Part shown: positions 22,236 to 29,751 of the stretch, piece after piece
Numbering within the stretch: the stretch's first letter is position 1
Layout: each line of letters begins with the position of its first letter
IMG/VR virus record: IMGVR_UViG_3300035698_027846
Location: 1-34,428 of that record
Reading direction: 5' to 3' (one strand)
Length of the DNA stretch: 34,428 nt
Source: a virus
The notes under the pieces: model-generated
Seen by the model: only the letters and a program-made list of their open reading frames with translations
Database searches by the model: none
Told to the model about the DNA's origin: nothing
Program-made: the position numbers and the translations under genes

Positions 22236-22760
22236 TTATTTGTTTTCTTTCCTGATTTCATTTGTTAGATGAAATTCTTTTATCTCATGAATATTGTTTA
22301 ATGCAATTTTAATCTCTCTTAATTTCTTATTAAAAAGCTTTGCATTAATTTGTGTTGAATGTCTTCCAGGCAAGACTTCACTAGGAGTTACTTTTCCAAC
22401 AGAGAACTCAAAAGTCTTATCTGATGAATCTAAATCCCAATATATTTCAATTTCTATTTGAATAAAATTTTTATCAGTTCTAAAATAAACGTCCGATCCA
22501 TTAGATCCTTCTCCAAGTTGCATTCTTCGATAAACTGGGAATTCTATCTTCTTTACTTCATTTTTTATATTAGCCATATATTTTGACCTTTCATACATTC
22601 CATTATTCTCATATGCAAATCTAGCGACAATAGGATTAACTCCCTTTTTTATAGCTTGTGAAATTCTATAGTCTTGATGAGCCGAACAAAATCCAATAAC
22701 TAAAAGTCCAACAACAATTATAATCATTGTTGTTTTTATATAAAATCCATTATCATCCAT
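22236..22760 (-). CDS. Membrane-anchored protein
   Basis: A 174-residue protein with one N-terminal membrane segment (about residues 10-27, TTMIIIVVGLLVIGFCSA). The segment ISQAIKKGVNPIVARFAYE is a pattern I recall in small phage inner-membrane proteins. A beta-rich domain follows (VYFRTDKNFIQIEIEIYWDL). It ends with a helical tail. Its ATG overlaps the stop of the methyltransferase (one base). Function unknown. Confidence 0.7.
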   Translation of the reverse strand: MDDNGFYIKTTMIIIVVGLLVIGFCSAHQDYRISQAIKKGVNPIVARFAYENNGMYERSKYMANIKNEVKKIEFPVYRRMQLGEGSNGSDVYFRTDKNFIQIEIEIYWDLDSSDKTFEFSVGKVTPSEVLPGRHSTQINAKLFNKKLREIKIALNNIHEIKEFHLTNEIRKENK

Positions 22761-23605
22761 TATAAATCCTTTATTATATACTTATTAAATAAAGTTCTAT
22801 TTCTTTTTAATCTGTTTTTTGAAATAATAATATCCTTTTTATTTAATTCTATTCCAATACTGTTTCTTCCAAGTTCTCCTGCTGCACAACTTGTAGTTCC
22901 ACTTCCAGAGAATGGATCAAATACAAGTTCTTGAACAAAAGAAAACATTTTTATTAACCTGTATGGAATTTCTTTAGGAAATGGAGCAGGGTGTAGTTTT
23001 TGTTTCTCTCCTGATATTCTCCAATGTCCTGTGAAATACTCCATCCATTCTTTTTTAGTTAAGATGGATTTTTCTTTAATTTCCTTACTAATTTCCTTAC
23101 TTATTCCAATTCCCTTTTTTGCTCCTTGTTTTTTAAAGATTAAAATGTATTCATAATCTAAATTTATCATTCCATTTCTAGGATAAGGGTATCCACCTAT
23201 TCCGCTACTATTTGAAATCTTTTGCCAAATAATACCTCCCATATAATCAAATCCTAAACCCATACATTGGGAGATTATTTTTGCCTGTATAGGTAAAACC
23301 CTATACCTGCCATAGGTTTTATTGTCAAGGTACTGGTCTCCAATATTAATACATAATCTACAACCATTATCAAGAATATTTAAGCATTCATTCCAAACAT
23401 TATATAGACTGCTTAAATATTCTTTAAAAGTTTCATTGGTTCCTATTTGATCCTTATGATTGTAATCCTTGATCCTGAAATAAGGAGGGGATGTAACTAT
23501 TAGTTGAACTTTATTTCTTATATAACTAGATACTTTTCTTGAATCTCCTTGGATAAAAGTATGAGTAGTAGTATTTGTCTTGCCTATTTGACCTATTTCA
23601 CTCAT
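22760..23605 (-). CDS. DNA methyltransferase, TSPPY type
   Basis: An amino-methyltransferase of 281 residues with permuted (beta-class) motif order: motif IV TSPPYF (38-43) early, motif I FDPFSGSGTT (229-238) late, then IGIELN as motif II. SPPY is common in N4-cytosine and some N6-adenine enzymes, so the target base cannot be read from sequence. Between the motifs is a target-recognition insert with YFTGHWRI. No restriction gene is next to it, so it is a solitary enzyme, likely protecting phage DNA or marking it. It overlaps the genes on both sides by a few bases. Confidence 0.92.
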   Translation of the reverse strand: MSEIGQIGKTNTTTHTFIQGDSRKVSSYIRNKVQLIVTSPPYFRIKDYNHKDQIGTNETFKEYLSSLYNVWNECLNILDNGCRLCINIGDQYLDNKTYGRYRVLPIQAKIISQCMGLGFDYMGGIIWQKISNSSGIGGYPYPRNGMINLDYEYILIFKKQGAKKGIGISKEISKEIKEKSILTKKEWMEYFTGHWRISGEKQKLHPAPFPKEIPYRLIKMFSFVQELVFDPFSGSGTTSCAAGELGRNSIGIELNKKDIIISKNRLKRNRTLFNKYIIKDL

Positions 23606-23913
23606 TCATTCTCCTCAATTTTTAACAAAACATCAGAGATAGAATCAATTTTTCCAATAACTTTTATAATATCTTCCATGAACTCTTTTTTCTTTTGTAT
23701 TATTTCTTTCATATCTATTACGGTTTCTTCTTCTAGTTCTTTTATTGTCAATGTAGAAAGAATTGCTTCAAACAATAGAGATAATTTTTTATAATATCTA
23801 GTTTTTATGAAATATTCTTCTCCTTTATGTTTTCCTTTTTTATATATTTCTTTTTCGTTCAGAATAAAATTAAAATTATCGTAGGATAAATAAAAATTCT
23901 TATAAAGATGCAT
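23602..23913 (-). CDS. Hypothetical helical protein
   Basis: A 103-residue charged protein with a helical C-terminal part (about 45-103, rich in Glu, Lys and Ile) and a Tyr-rich N-terminus. Its ATG overlaps the end of a nine-codon frame (MAYDIVSTK, TAATG) that follows an AAAGGAG; that short frame may act as a coupling leader. Overlaps the methyltransferase start (ATGA). No family. Confidence 0.6.
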   Translation of the reverse strand: MHLYKNFYLSYDNFNFILNEKEIYKKGKHKGEEYFIKTRYYKKLSLLFEAILSTLTIKELEEETVIDMKEIIQKKKEFMEDIIKVIGKIDSISDVLLKIEENE

Positions 23914-23960
23914 TATTTAGTACTTACAATATCGTAAGCCATCTCCTTTGATTTTATTTT

Positions 23961-24146
23961 TTATATTAGTTTATCAAACAACACAGATTCTTTTCTAAAT
24001 GATACTCCAAGCTTTCCTAGTTCATTTGAAATCTTTCTAGCTCGCTTGTTTGCAGATTTTTTATCTTTTACTTTTACACTCTCTGAAATAAAGCTGTTGC
24101 AAAGTTCAACCATTCGTTCAATTACATTTTCAAATTCATCTTTCAT
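23961..24146 (-). CDS. Small histone-H1-like (Hc1-type) protein
   Basis: Sixty-one residues from ATG 24146. I choose this start because AGAGGGATATT precedes it; a longer frame to 24212 lacks a ribosome binding site. The core KKSANKRARKISNELGKLG, with the Arg/Lys-helix register and FRKESV end, follows the pattern of short phage proteins annotated as histone H1-like Hc1 (NKAAGTRARKALQELKKL type). Such proteins are thought to bind or compact DNA, which is not proven here. It is the first gene after promoter 24364-24390, behind a long structured leader. Confidence 0.65.
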   Translation of the reverse strand: MKDEFENVIERMVELCNSFISESVKVKDKKSANKRARKISNELGKLGVSFRKESVLFDKLI

Positions 24147-24254
24147 AATATCCCTCTTGTTCGTTTGTTGTCCGTTTGTTGTGCTGTTTAAGCTTATTTT
24201 AAAAATTTCCAATACAATTGATCTCTTTCTTTTTAAAACCTCTTATTTGAGCCT

Positions 24255-24358
24255 TAAAAAGAGTGATAAGGGGCTGTTCTCTGCAATCGCATTATTTGGA
24301 CTTTTACCAAACCTTATGACAAGATTTTACTGCCGACTTATTTTTTATCCACTCTTTA
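24255..24358 (-). ncRNA. Candidate structured small RNA or leader RNA
   Basis: The predicted start of promoter 24364-24390 falls near 24357. From there the RNA begins with AAAGAGUGGAUAA, which pairs with UUAUCACUCUUU (24258-24269 with 24345-24357, 8+4 pairs, one bulged base), followed by U5. Inside are a UUUGG/CCAAA hairpin (24295-24311) and an alternative AUAAGG/CCUUAU pairing. There is no ORF. The 5'-to-3' closing stem plus a U-run fits a discrete RNA of about 100 bases. The same 3' stem could also pair with AAUAAGAGG just downstream, so a switching leader for the histone-like gene is an alternative. No known family recognised. Confidence 0.5.
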
Positions 24359-24363
24359 CCTTC

Positions 24364-24390
24364 ATTATATCACGTAATGTAAAATTTCTT
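24364..24390 (-). promoter_or_regulatory. Promoter with phage-type box, copy 2
   Basis: Minus strand: AAGAAATTTT, 11 bases, TATAAT preceded by TGA (extended -10) and followed by GAAGGTAAAG. The box, spacing and downstream sequence match the copies at 11591-11617 and 33156-33182. It lies directly after the stop of the 24395-24961 gene and would transcribe the leader 24147-24358 and then the histone-like and methyltransferase-side genes. Confidence 0.75.
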
Positions 24391-24394
24391 AATT

Positions 24395-24961
24395 TTAAAT
24401 TACGGTTTTAAAATTAATATCTGTTACTTTTTGATCTTTTTCTCCAGCAAAAAGATCTCTTTTAATTTCTATGTTTTCTATAAATGTTTTTGTTTCTACT
24501 TCAAAGATATTTATTTGACACCTTAAAGCTTGTTCTAATACATCTCTTTTAGCTAGTAATCCTGATATTGTAGGATTTGTTGTTCCACCATTCCTTTTGT
24601 CTTCATTTGCACATGTTGTTTTGTTATAATTTTCAATAAGTTTATTTAAAAACTCAACAAATTTCTCAACTTCTATTCTTTCATTTCCTATTTCTAGTGC
24701 ATTAAATCCATTTCCATTTATTCTAAGGATTCTAGTGCTATTGCTCCAATATCCATCTGTTTTAAATTTTTCCATTTTATTCTCCTTTTTATCTTTATTT
24801 TTATCTGTTGTTTTGTTAGAATTTTTAACAAGTTTATTTAAAAATCTAATAAATCTTCGTGACTTTTCTGTATTTGTTCCTATTTCAAATGCATTAAATC
24901 CATTTATTGTGAGTATTCTAGTATTATCACTCCAATATCCATCTGTTTTAAATTTTTCCAT
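24395..24961 (-). CDS. Hypothetical protein built from a fused tandem gene duplication
   Basis: From ATG 24961 (ribosome binding site AAGGAGAATAAA) the protein has two near-identical units of 62 codons, MEKFKTDGYWSDNTRILTIN... and MEKFKTDGYWSNSTRILRIN..., then a third part without repeat (NPTISGLLAKRDVLEQALR...). The second unit begins at 24775 with its own Met, and its linker codons (KDKKENK) still contain the complete ribosome binding site AAAAAGGAGAATAAA. This shows that the whole small gene, leader included, was duplicated in frame. Two proteins, full length and a C-terminal form from 24775, may be made. The frame is open to 25000 but no ribosome binding site supports that start. Function unknown. 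Confidence 0.75.
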   Translation of the reverse strand: MEKFKTDGYWSDNTRILTINGFNAFEIGTNTEKSRRFIRFLNKLVKNSNKTTDKNKDKKENKMEKFKTDGYWSNSTRILRINGNGFNALEIGNERIEVEKFVEFLNKLIENYNKTTCANEDKRNGGTTNPTISGLLAKRDVLEQALRCQINIFEVETKTFIENIEIKRDLFAGEKDQKVTDINFKTVI

Positions 24962-24971
24962 TTTATTCTCC

Positions 24972-25288
24972 TTATTTAAACTGTTCTTTGAATTTATCAT
25001 AACTCTCTAGACTTATTTCTATTTCTTTTCCATCAATTGTTATTATTTTAGTATCTTTAATAATCTTATATCCTTTAACAAAAAGACAATTTAGTTTTAT
25101 TTTTTGATTTTTCTTTAGTTTGATTACCTCAAAAATATCTCTTCTTATGACAACACAGTCTTCTTTAGTTTCAAAAATACAATTAAAACTAATCCACTTT
25201 CTTGTGATGAAAATATTCTATCTTTTTTATTTAAATTATATAAATCTCTACTTAATTCTTTCCCATTTTTAGTTACTGAAAAATTCAT
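24972..25288 (-). pseudogene. Cysteine-repeat protein paralogue A, frameshifted
   Basis: ATG at 25288 opens MNFSVTKNGKELSRDLYN and stops early. The next frame continues from about 25185 with CIFETKEDCVVIRRDIFEVI and ends with KGYKIIKDTKIITIDGKEIE...KEQFK at 24972. The start and end match the intact gene at 32253-32636 closely. Adding one base near TTTTAATTG (about 25180-25190) rejoins the frames. It has the fewest internal eight-residue Cys repeats of the three copies. Confidence 0.7.
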
Positions 25289-25301
25289 TTTGTTTTCCTT
25301 T

Positions 25302-26846
25302 TTAATTAAATTTATTGTTAGTTTTATTTGTTTTTTTATGATAGTAAATTTCTTCGCAATCTATCAACGGTGAAGCTAAATCTAAGCAACCAAGACACAT
25401 CATTTGCTTTATAGATGTTTTTTGATGTCTATGTAGAATATGGTTAATTCTAACAATTCCTTGGTCAATCTCCTCTACAGTACTATTTATAGCATACTTA
25501 GAATCTATATGAGCATTTTTTCTTTTGTCTTCAGAAATATCCCCTTTATCTTGAGTTTCTTTTCCAAACAACTGCCTACTCTGCTCTGCTGTTATAGTTA
25601 AAAAATGTTTCTCTTCTGATATTTGTTTTATTAATTTCCAAACCCAATCAATCCTACCTCTTTCAGAAAATTTAGCTTCTGAATTATCTAGAATATCAAC
25701 ATAATCCAATATTAAAAGTTCTGGTATAAATCCAATTGTATATTCTAATGAATTTATATATTTTTTAATATCTTCAGGGGTTGCTTTAAAATTAGGAAAT
25801 GATTTTGTAATCAATTCAGATCCTGGATATAAAGAATTGAATATATCCATTTTTTGTTTATTTATTTTATTTCTAACAGGATTTATATTTATTTGATCAA
25901 ACCAAACAGCAGGAACAAAACTATTAGTTCCTCGGCAAATAGTACATGGTTGATATTCTTGTTTACTTAACGGTAAAGGAAATTTCATAATATCTTCCCC
26001 TGCCATAATATGTATTCTATTTTGCTTAAAACTTTTATCACATTCTCCAGTTTGATTTAACATACAATCAAAAACAGGGTATGTTACAGGATTTATAATT
26101 CTATTAGCTCTACCTGTAAGTCTATTATAAATCCTTCCATGCGTTTGTTGTTCGTTCATTTCCAACGAAATAAATAAAACCTTTTTATTGTTCATCAATC
26201 CTCGAAACAACATTTCATTTAGAATAAAACTCTTTCCTCCTTTTTCAGGAGCTTGAAATGAAACTACCCAACCTTTTCTCATCTCACCAAGGAAGGTACT
26301 GAATTTGTCATTACATCTTAGAACAACATCTTCACCTCCATCCTCTTTGAATTCACCTATTTCTTTAAGTGGTTGAGAATATGAAATTATATCTGTAGAA
26401 ACTTTTTGAAAATTAGAAATATCACTTTCTATATCTGACAAATCACCTGTTCTTAATTTTCTAGAAATAGTTTTAGCAAAATTTACATTTTTCTTTTCTT
26501 CAAAAAACACTTCAGCTCTATCAAAAAGGCAATCTATATCTGTATCTTTTGATATAGAATACTCGTTTGAAAGTGATTGCAGATAAGAGGAAATGTTTTT
26601 TTCAACACTTTCTTCTATTTGATCTCTTTTTTCTTCAAATAGAAGTTCTATTTGTTTTCCTGGAGCTTTGGTGTATTGATTGAAATATTCAATACACCAA
26701 GTAGATAATATCTGAGAATATTCAGAAAACATATTCTCAGATATTAAAGGCACAACCTTAGATAAAAATTCTGTATTGACAACCATTCCAGTTATAATTC
26801 TTTTTTCAATACTAGAATCAATCTTCTCTCTTTTGATGTTTAACAT
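25302..26846 (-). CDS. DnaB-like replicative helicase with four-Cys insert
   Basis: A 514-residue RecA-fold (DnaB family) helicase that unwinds the phage fork. The N-terminal part (1-150) is helical; Walker A is APEKGGKS (199-206), followed by VLFISLEMN (H1a region), Walker B LLILDYVDIL (Asp381) and the H3/H4 region ITAEQSRQ, QDKGDISEDK and RINHILHRHQ. Between the catalytic motifs lies an insert with Cys261, Cys269, Cys301 and Cys304 (CMLNQTGEC and CTICRG), probably a zinc finger, not standard for bacterial DnaB. Two adjacent perfect inverted repeats lie inside codons for residues about 34-60. No primase domain is visible. Confidence 0.9.
   Translation of the reverse strand: MLNIKREKIDSSIEKRIITGMVVNTEFLSKVVPLISENMFSEYSQILSTWCIEYFNQYTKAPGKQIELLFEEKRDQIEESVEKNISSYLQSLSNEYSISKDTDIDCLFDRAEVFFEEKKNVNFAKTISRKLRTGDLSDIESDISNFQKVSTDIISYSQPLKEIGEFKEDGGEDVVLRCNDKFSTFLGEMRKGWVVSFQAPEKGGKSFILNEMLFRGLMNNKKVLFISLEMNEQQTHGRIYNRLTGRANRIINPVTYPVFDCMLNQTGECDKSFKQNRIHIMAGEDIMKFPLPLSKQEYQPCTICRGTNSFVPAVWFDQININPVRNKINKQKMDIFNSLYPGSELITKSFPNFKATPEDIKKYINSLEYTIGFIPELLILDYVDILDNSEAKFSERGRIDWVWKLIKQISEEKHFLTITAEQSRQLFGKETQDKGDISEDKRKNAHIDSKYAINSTVEEIDQGIVRINHILHRHQKTSIKQMMCLGCLDLASPLIDCEEIYYHKKTNKTNNKFN
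26668..26746. repeat. Two adjacent perfect inverted repeats inside the helicase gene
   Basis: First: arms 26668-26679 and 26689-26700 (12 bp), nine-base loop. Second: arms 26706-26721 and 26731-26746 (16 bp), also a nine-base loop. They are separated by five bases. Both lie in the N-terminal coding part of the helicase, so the RNA could fold into two hairpins in tandem near the 5' end of the message. Perfect arms of this length are not expected by chance even in AT-rich coding DNA. Confidence 0.75.
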
Positions 26847-27070
26847 TATTTGTCATCTTTTTTATTTGATTTTTCACAATTTTTTAGAATCCATATACAT
26901 ATACAAGCCACAGGAACACACAACAACAAACCACCTAATATTGAAGCGAAAATTGTTGCAGCAAAGCAAATAAACCCTATACCTGTAAGATTATGATTTG
27001 TTCCATAAATTAGCGGCCAAAAACCTATAAAACATCCTATTGTTATAGTTACAATAAGAACTTCTTGCAT
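26846..27070 (-). CDS. Small two-pass membrane protein
   Basis: Seventy-four residues with two hydrophobic segments (about 3-20, VLIVTITIGCFIGFW, and about 35-58, FAATIFASILGGLLLCVPVA), a short loop with Asn/Thr, and a basic tail. It ends one base into the helicase start. No family recognised; membrane location inferred from hydrophobicity. Confidence 0.6.
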   Translation of the reverse strand: MQEVLIVTITIGCFIGFWPLIYGTNHNLTGIGFICFAATIFASILGGLLLCVPVACICIWILKNCEKSNKKDDK

Positions 27071-27080
27071 TGTTCTTCTC

Positions 27081-28142
27081 CTATTTAAATGTTTCTTGAT
27101 TTAGTTTTTCCATGAACCACCTTCTTGAAACATCAGCAATTTTACTATTTATTTCTTTAGATGATATATTTTTATTATCTAAATATTCTTGTTCTTCTTT
27201 TCTTATATCTTTTAAAATATTTCTAATAAAATCACCTGTTTGTTTTATATCTCCTGTTCCACCATTTATTGTATCAAAAGTTTCCTGATACATTTGCTCT
27301 AATCTCCATTCGGGAAGAATATGAATAATAGTCTCTTTTATTTGTTTATTTTTTTCATCATCAACTATTTTCATTTTTTTTATTCTACTCTTACCTGCAT
27401 GTTTTTCTCCTTTCATTTTAAACATAAAAGTTCTGTTTTTATATTTAAAATGAAAGACAATTCCTTCTCCTATTCCAGATATATTAAAATATTTACCAAC
27501 TGGGCATTCTTTCTCTATCTCAAGTACCATATCTTTCATTTTGTTATAAACAAATTTTGGATCGTTAAAATCTATTTCTATATAATATTTTTTAAATTGA
27601 TTCATATCGTATATATTATAATTGTTACAATATATTCTATCCAAAAGCATAGGTATTATATTATTTTTTATCCAAATTGATTCTCCCGTTGGCGGTTTTA
27701 TTTTTATTCCAAAAATGTAAAAACTTTTTTCTTTTTTAGAAATAGCGACTCCATTTTGAATGCCTTTTCCAGCCCATTCTCCCATAAGGGTAACTATATT
27801 CTTTGAATTAATTTTGTGAAATAAAATTATATCAGATAATAGTTTCTCTAAAATATCTTTATTTTTATTTACAAATTCTGCAAATCCAGCATTGTCATTC
27901 TCTATAGTAATTAATTTCTTTTTTGACTCAATGTATAACTTACCTTCATATAATAATACTCCTGCAAAAGTTCCATGAAGTTTTACGGTTCCAACTACAT
28001 TTACAATAGGATATTCAGAACATTTATTGTAAATAGGTTCATCATTTTCATCCAAATGGGAAAAATCTGAAATTCTTCTAACTTCTTTTATAACACTATT
28101 GAACTGTGGAATTGATGGCATTTTATTTAAAATATTTTCCAT
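27081..28142 (-). CDS. Rnl2-like RNA ligase
   Basis: A 353-residue nucleotidyltransferase. The adenylation motif is VKLHGTFAG (Lys54), the KxHG form typical of T4 Rnl2-type RNA ligases. It is followed by the LYIESKKKLI motif Ia-like strand, LMGEWAGKGIQNG (Glu122, motif III region), YIFGIKI (IIIa), EGIVFHFK (motif IV, near 228) and FMFKMKGEKH (motif V). Such enzymes seal nicked or broken RNA, for example host tRNAs cut by anticodon nucleases. The C-terminal 90 residues are helical. No polynucleotide kinase was seen next to it, so which RNA ends it repairs is unknown. Confidence 0.9.
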   Translation of the reverse strand: MENILNKMPSIPQFNSVIKEVRRISDFSHLDENDEPIYNKCSEYPIVNVVGTVKLHGTFAGVLLYEGKLYIESKKKLITIENDNAGFAEFVNKNKDILEKLLSDIILFHKINSKNIVTLMGEWAGKGIQNGVAISKKEKSFYIFGIKIKPPTGESIWIKNNIIPMLLDRIYCNNYNIYDMNQFKKYYIEIDFNDPKFVYNKMKDMVLEIEKECPVGKYFNISGIGEGIVFHFKYKNRTFMFKMKGEKHAGKSRIKKMKIVDDEKNKQIKETIIHILPEWRLEQMYQETFDTINGGTGDIKQTGDFIRNILKDIRKEEQEYLDNKNISSKEINSKIADVSRRWFMEKLNQETFK

Positions 28143-28153
28143 TGTTCTTCCTT

Positions 28154-28642
28154 TTATTTACAAAGTTCATAGATTTTCATTCCAAGGCTTTTCCCAAGTT
28201 TCATGTATTTTTCTTTAGATAAATCAGGATCAGAATGGGTATATAGTGTATTCAACGATTGTGAAAGCATAACCCATTCTCTATAAAGTTCTTTGTTGTT
28301 TGAATTTTTTGTAGAAATTCTTATATCTTCAACTACCATCAAAACTGTATTGAAATAATCCAATCCAAGATCTACTTTTACTAGCATTTCTTGAATGTTT
28401 TTTATAATACTTTTGTATTTTTTATGATCACTTGATTTTAAAACAAGAACATCTCTCTGATATATAATATTTTTTATATTTTTAACCCTTTTGCGAACCC
28501 TGGATATACAATCTTTAGATTTCTTTGGCAATTTCTTATCATCAGCAAGAGTATTGTAAAGTCCAAAAGTTAAATCTAATCCTATTATTTGATTTTTTAC
28601 AACTTGGCTGAAAACTATAGGTGTCTTATTAGAATAATTCAT
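28154..28642 (-). CDS. Hypothetical helical protein
   Basis: A 162-residue basic helical protein with conserved-looking segments SQVVKNQIIGLDLTFGLYNT and EWVMLSQSLNTLYTHSDP. The first half is Lys/Arg-rich. Preceded by AAAAAAGGTAATAAAAATG and placed 11 bases before the RNA ligase gene, so the two are probably cotranscribed. No family. Confidence 0.65.
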   Translation of the reverse strand: MNYSNKTPIVFSQVVKNQIIGLDLTFGLYNTLADDKKLPKKSKDCISRVRKRVKNIKNIIYQRDVLVLKSSDHKKYKSIIKNIQEMLVKVDLGLDYFNTVLMVVEDIRISTKNSNNKELYREWVMLSQSLNTLYTHSDPDLSKEKYMKLGKSLGMKIYELCK

Positions 28643-28670
28643 TTTTATTACCTTTTTTTATTTAGTTGTT

Positions 28671-29130
28671 TTATTTGAATTGTTTTTTAAACTGATTGTA
28701 ACTCTCTATACTTATTTCTATTTCTTCATTATCAATTATTATTGTTTTTGTTTCTTTTATAATATCGTACCCTTTTACAGCTAGGCCTCTTGACTTTATT
28801 TTATTTTTTAATTCAGGAAGTATTTCTATATCAGTAATATCCTTTCTGATAACGACACAATTAGCCCCTACGGAAAATGTACAATCTTGATAAACACAAA
28901 AAACACAATCACTTCTTGTTTTAAATTCACAGTTAGTAAATGTATTAAAAACACAAAATGATCCAGCTTTAATTTTACAAAATGAACCAAGTCTAAAAGT
29001 ACCATTATTAATATTTGAAAAAATCTAAATCTAGACAATTTTCATTAGATGAAAAAACTTTAGTTTCTTTGTCCCAAGTGTAAAAATACTTTTCTAAAAT
29101 TTTTCCATTTCTAGTTACTGAATAATTCAT
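28671..29130 (-). pseudogene. Cysteine-repeat protein paralogue B, frameshifted
   Basis: ATG at 29130 opens MNYSVTRNGKILEKYFYTWD, then stops at TAA 29008. Removing one T from a T6 run (plus A6, 29018-29023) connects to a frame with six eight-residue repeats carrying Cys at one fixed place (for example GSFCVFNT, FTNCEFKT, YQDCTFSV, GANCVVIR) and the shared tail GYDIIKETKTIIIDNEEIE. The repeats suggest a small right-handed beta-helix. Paralogous to 24972-25288 and 32253-32636, with the most repeats of the three. Confidence 0.7.
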
Positions 29131-29147
29131 TTTTATCTCCTTTTTAT

Positions 29148-29387
29148 TTATACATTCCAATCTTCAGAATTTTCAAATCTTATACTTCTTTTTTTTTCTT
29201 TTCTTATTTCCCTTTCTGACATTGATATAAAAAAATCCCCTAATGACTCTCTTTTTTTAACTGCTAATGATTTAATGTCCCAATATAACTCTTCAGGAAT
29301 AACTATAGTTAATTGCTTCATTGGAATATTTTCTAAGTTTTTTCTTGGTCTTCCAACATGTCTCTTTTTCTCAGTTGTATTTATCAT
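29148..29387 (-). CDS. Small regulator: AT-hook plus ribbon-helix-helix
   Basis: Seventy-nine residues. HVGRPRKNLE near residue 10-19 is an AT-hook core (GRP). Residues about 24-63 (MKQLTIVIPEELYWDIKSLA, then RESLGDFFISMSEREI) follow the strand-helix-helix pattern of CopG/Arc-type DNA-binding proteins, which dimerise and bind short inverted operators. It is followed by a basic tail. The minor-groove hook would suit this AT-rich genome. It could regulate phage promoters, but no target was demonstrated. Confidence 0.75.
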   Translation of the reverse strand: MINTTEKKRHVGRPRKNLENIPMKQLTIVIPEELYWDIKSLAVKKRESLGDFFISMSEREIRKEKKRSIRFENSEDWNV

Positions 29388-29395
29388 AAATACCT

Positions 29396-29734
29396 CTATT
29401 TTAATTTACTTACATCAAATTCATCAAATGAGATTTTTACTCTACAAATCTGCATTTTACCATTCTGGAAATATTTAATCCAAATATCACCAGGGACTTC
29501 TCCCTCTCCTGATAGCTTAAAAACAAAATTATGATATCTTTCACTTAATTCTCTCATTTCTTCCTCATGATTGTACCAATTAACTCCATCTATAATATTT
29601 TCAACACCTAATATTTCCTCTCTGCAAATGCGAGAAAGCTCTATTTGTTCTACTGGAAACAAATTTTCAAAATTTTCACCAACAATTTCTAAATCATAAT
29701 TTACAATATATTCATTGTTATTTTTATTTTCCAT
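29396..29734 (-). CDS. Hypothetical acidic protein
   Basis: A 112-residue acidic protein (many Glu, Asp and Asn) with a strand-rich C-terminus (GDIWIKYFQNGKMQICRVKIS). Ribosome binding site AAAAGGAAGAATC. The perfect palindrome 29752-29790 lies immediately before this ribosome binding site. No family recognised. Confidence 0.6.
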   Translation of the reverse strand: MENKNNNEYIVNYDLEIVGENFENLFPVEQIELSRICREEILGVENIIDGVNWYNHEEEMRELSERYHNFVFKLSGEGEVPGDIWIKYFQNGKMQICRVKISFDEFDVSKLK

Positions 29735-29751
29735 GATTCTTCCTTTTGTTA

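Noticed and set aside
22760-23605. Restriction-modification system
   Set aside because: Flanking genes show no nuclease motifs and belong to the replication operon.
24046-24411. A long plus-strand frame over the leader and histone-like gene
   Set aside because: It is hydrophobic low-complexity sequence from the reverse of Lys/Glu-rich genes, has no ribosome binding site, and opposes the promoter and the local gene direction.
28671-29130. CRISPR-like array from regularly spaced motifs in the Cys-repeat genes
   Set aside because: The 24-base period comes from eight-codon protein repeats with diverged DNA sequence; there are no identical repeats with unique spacers.
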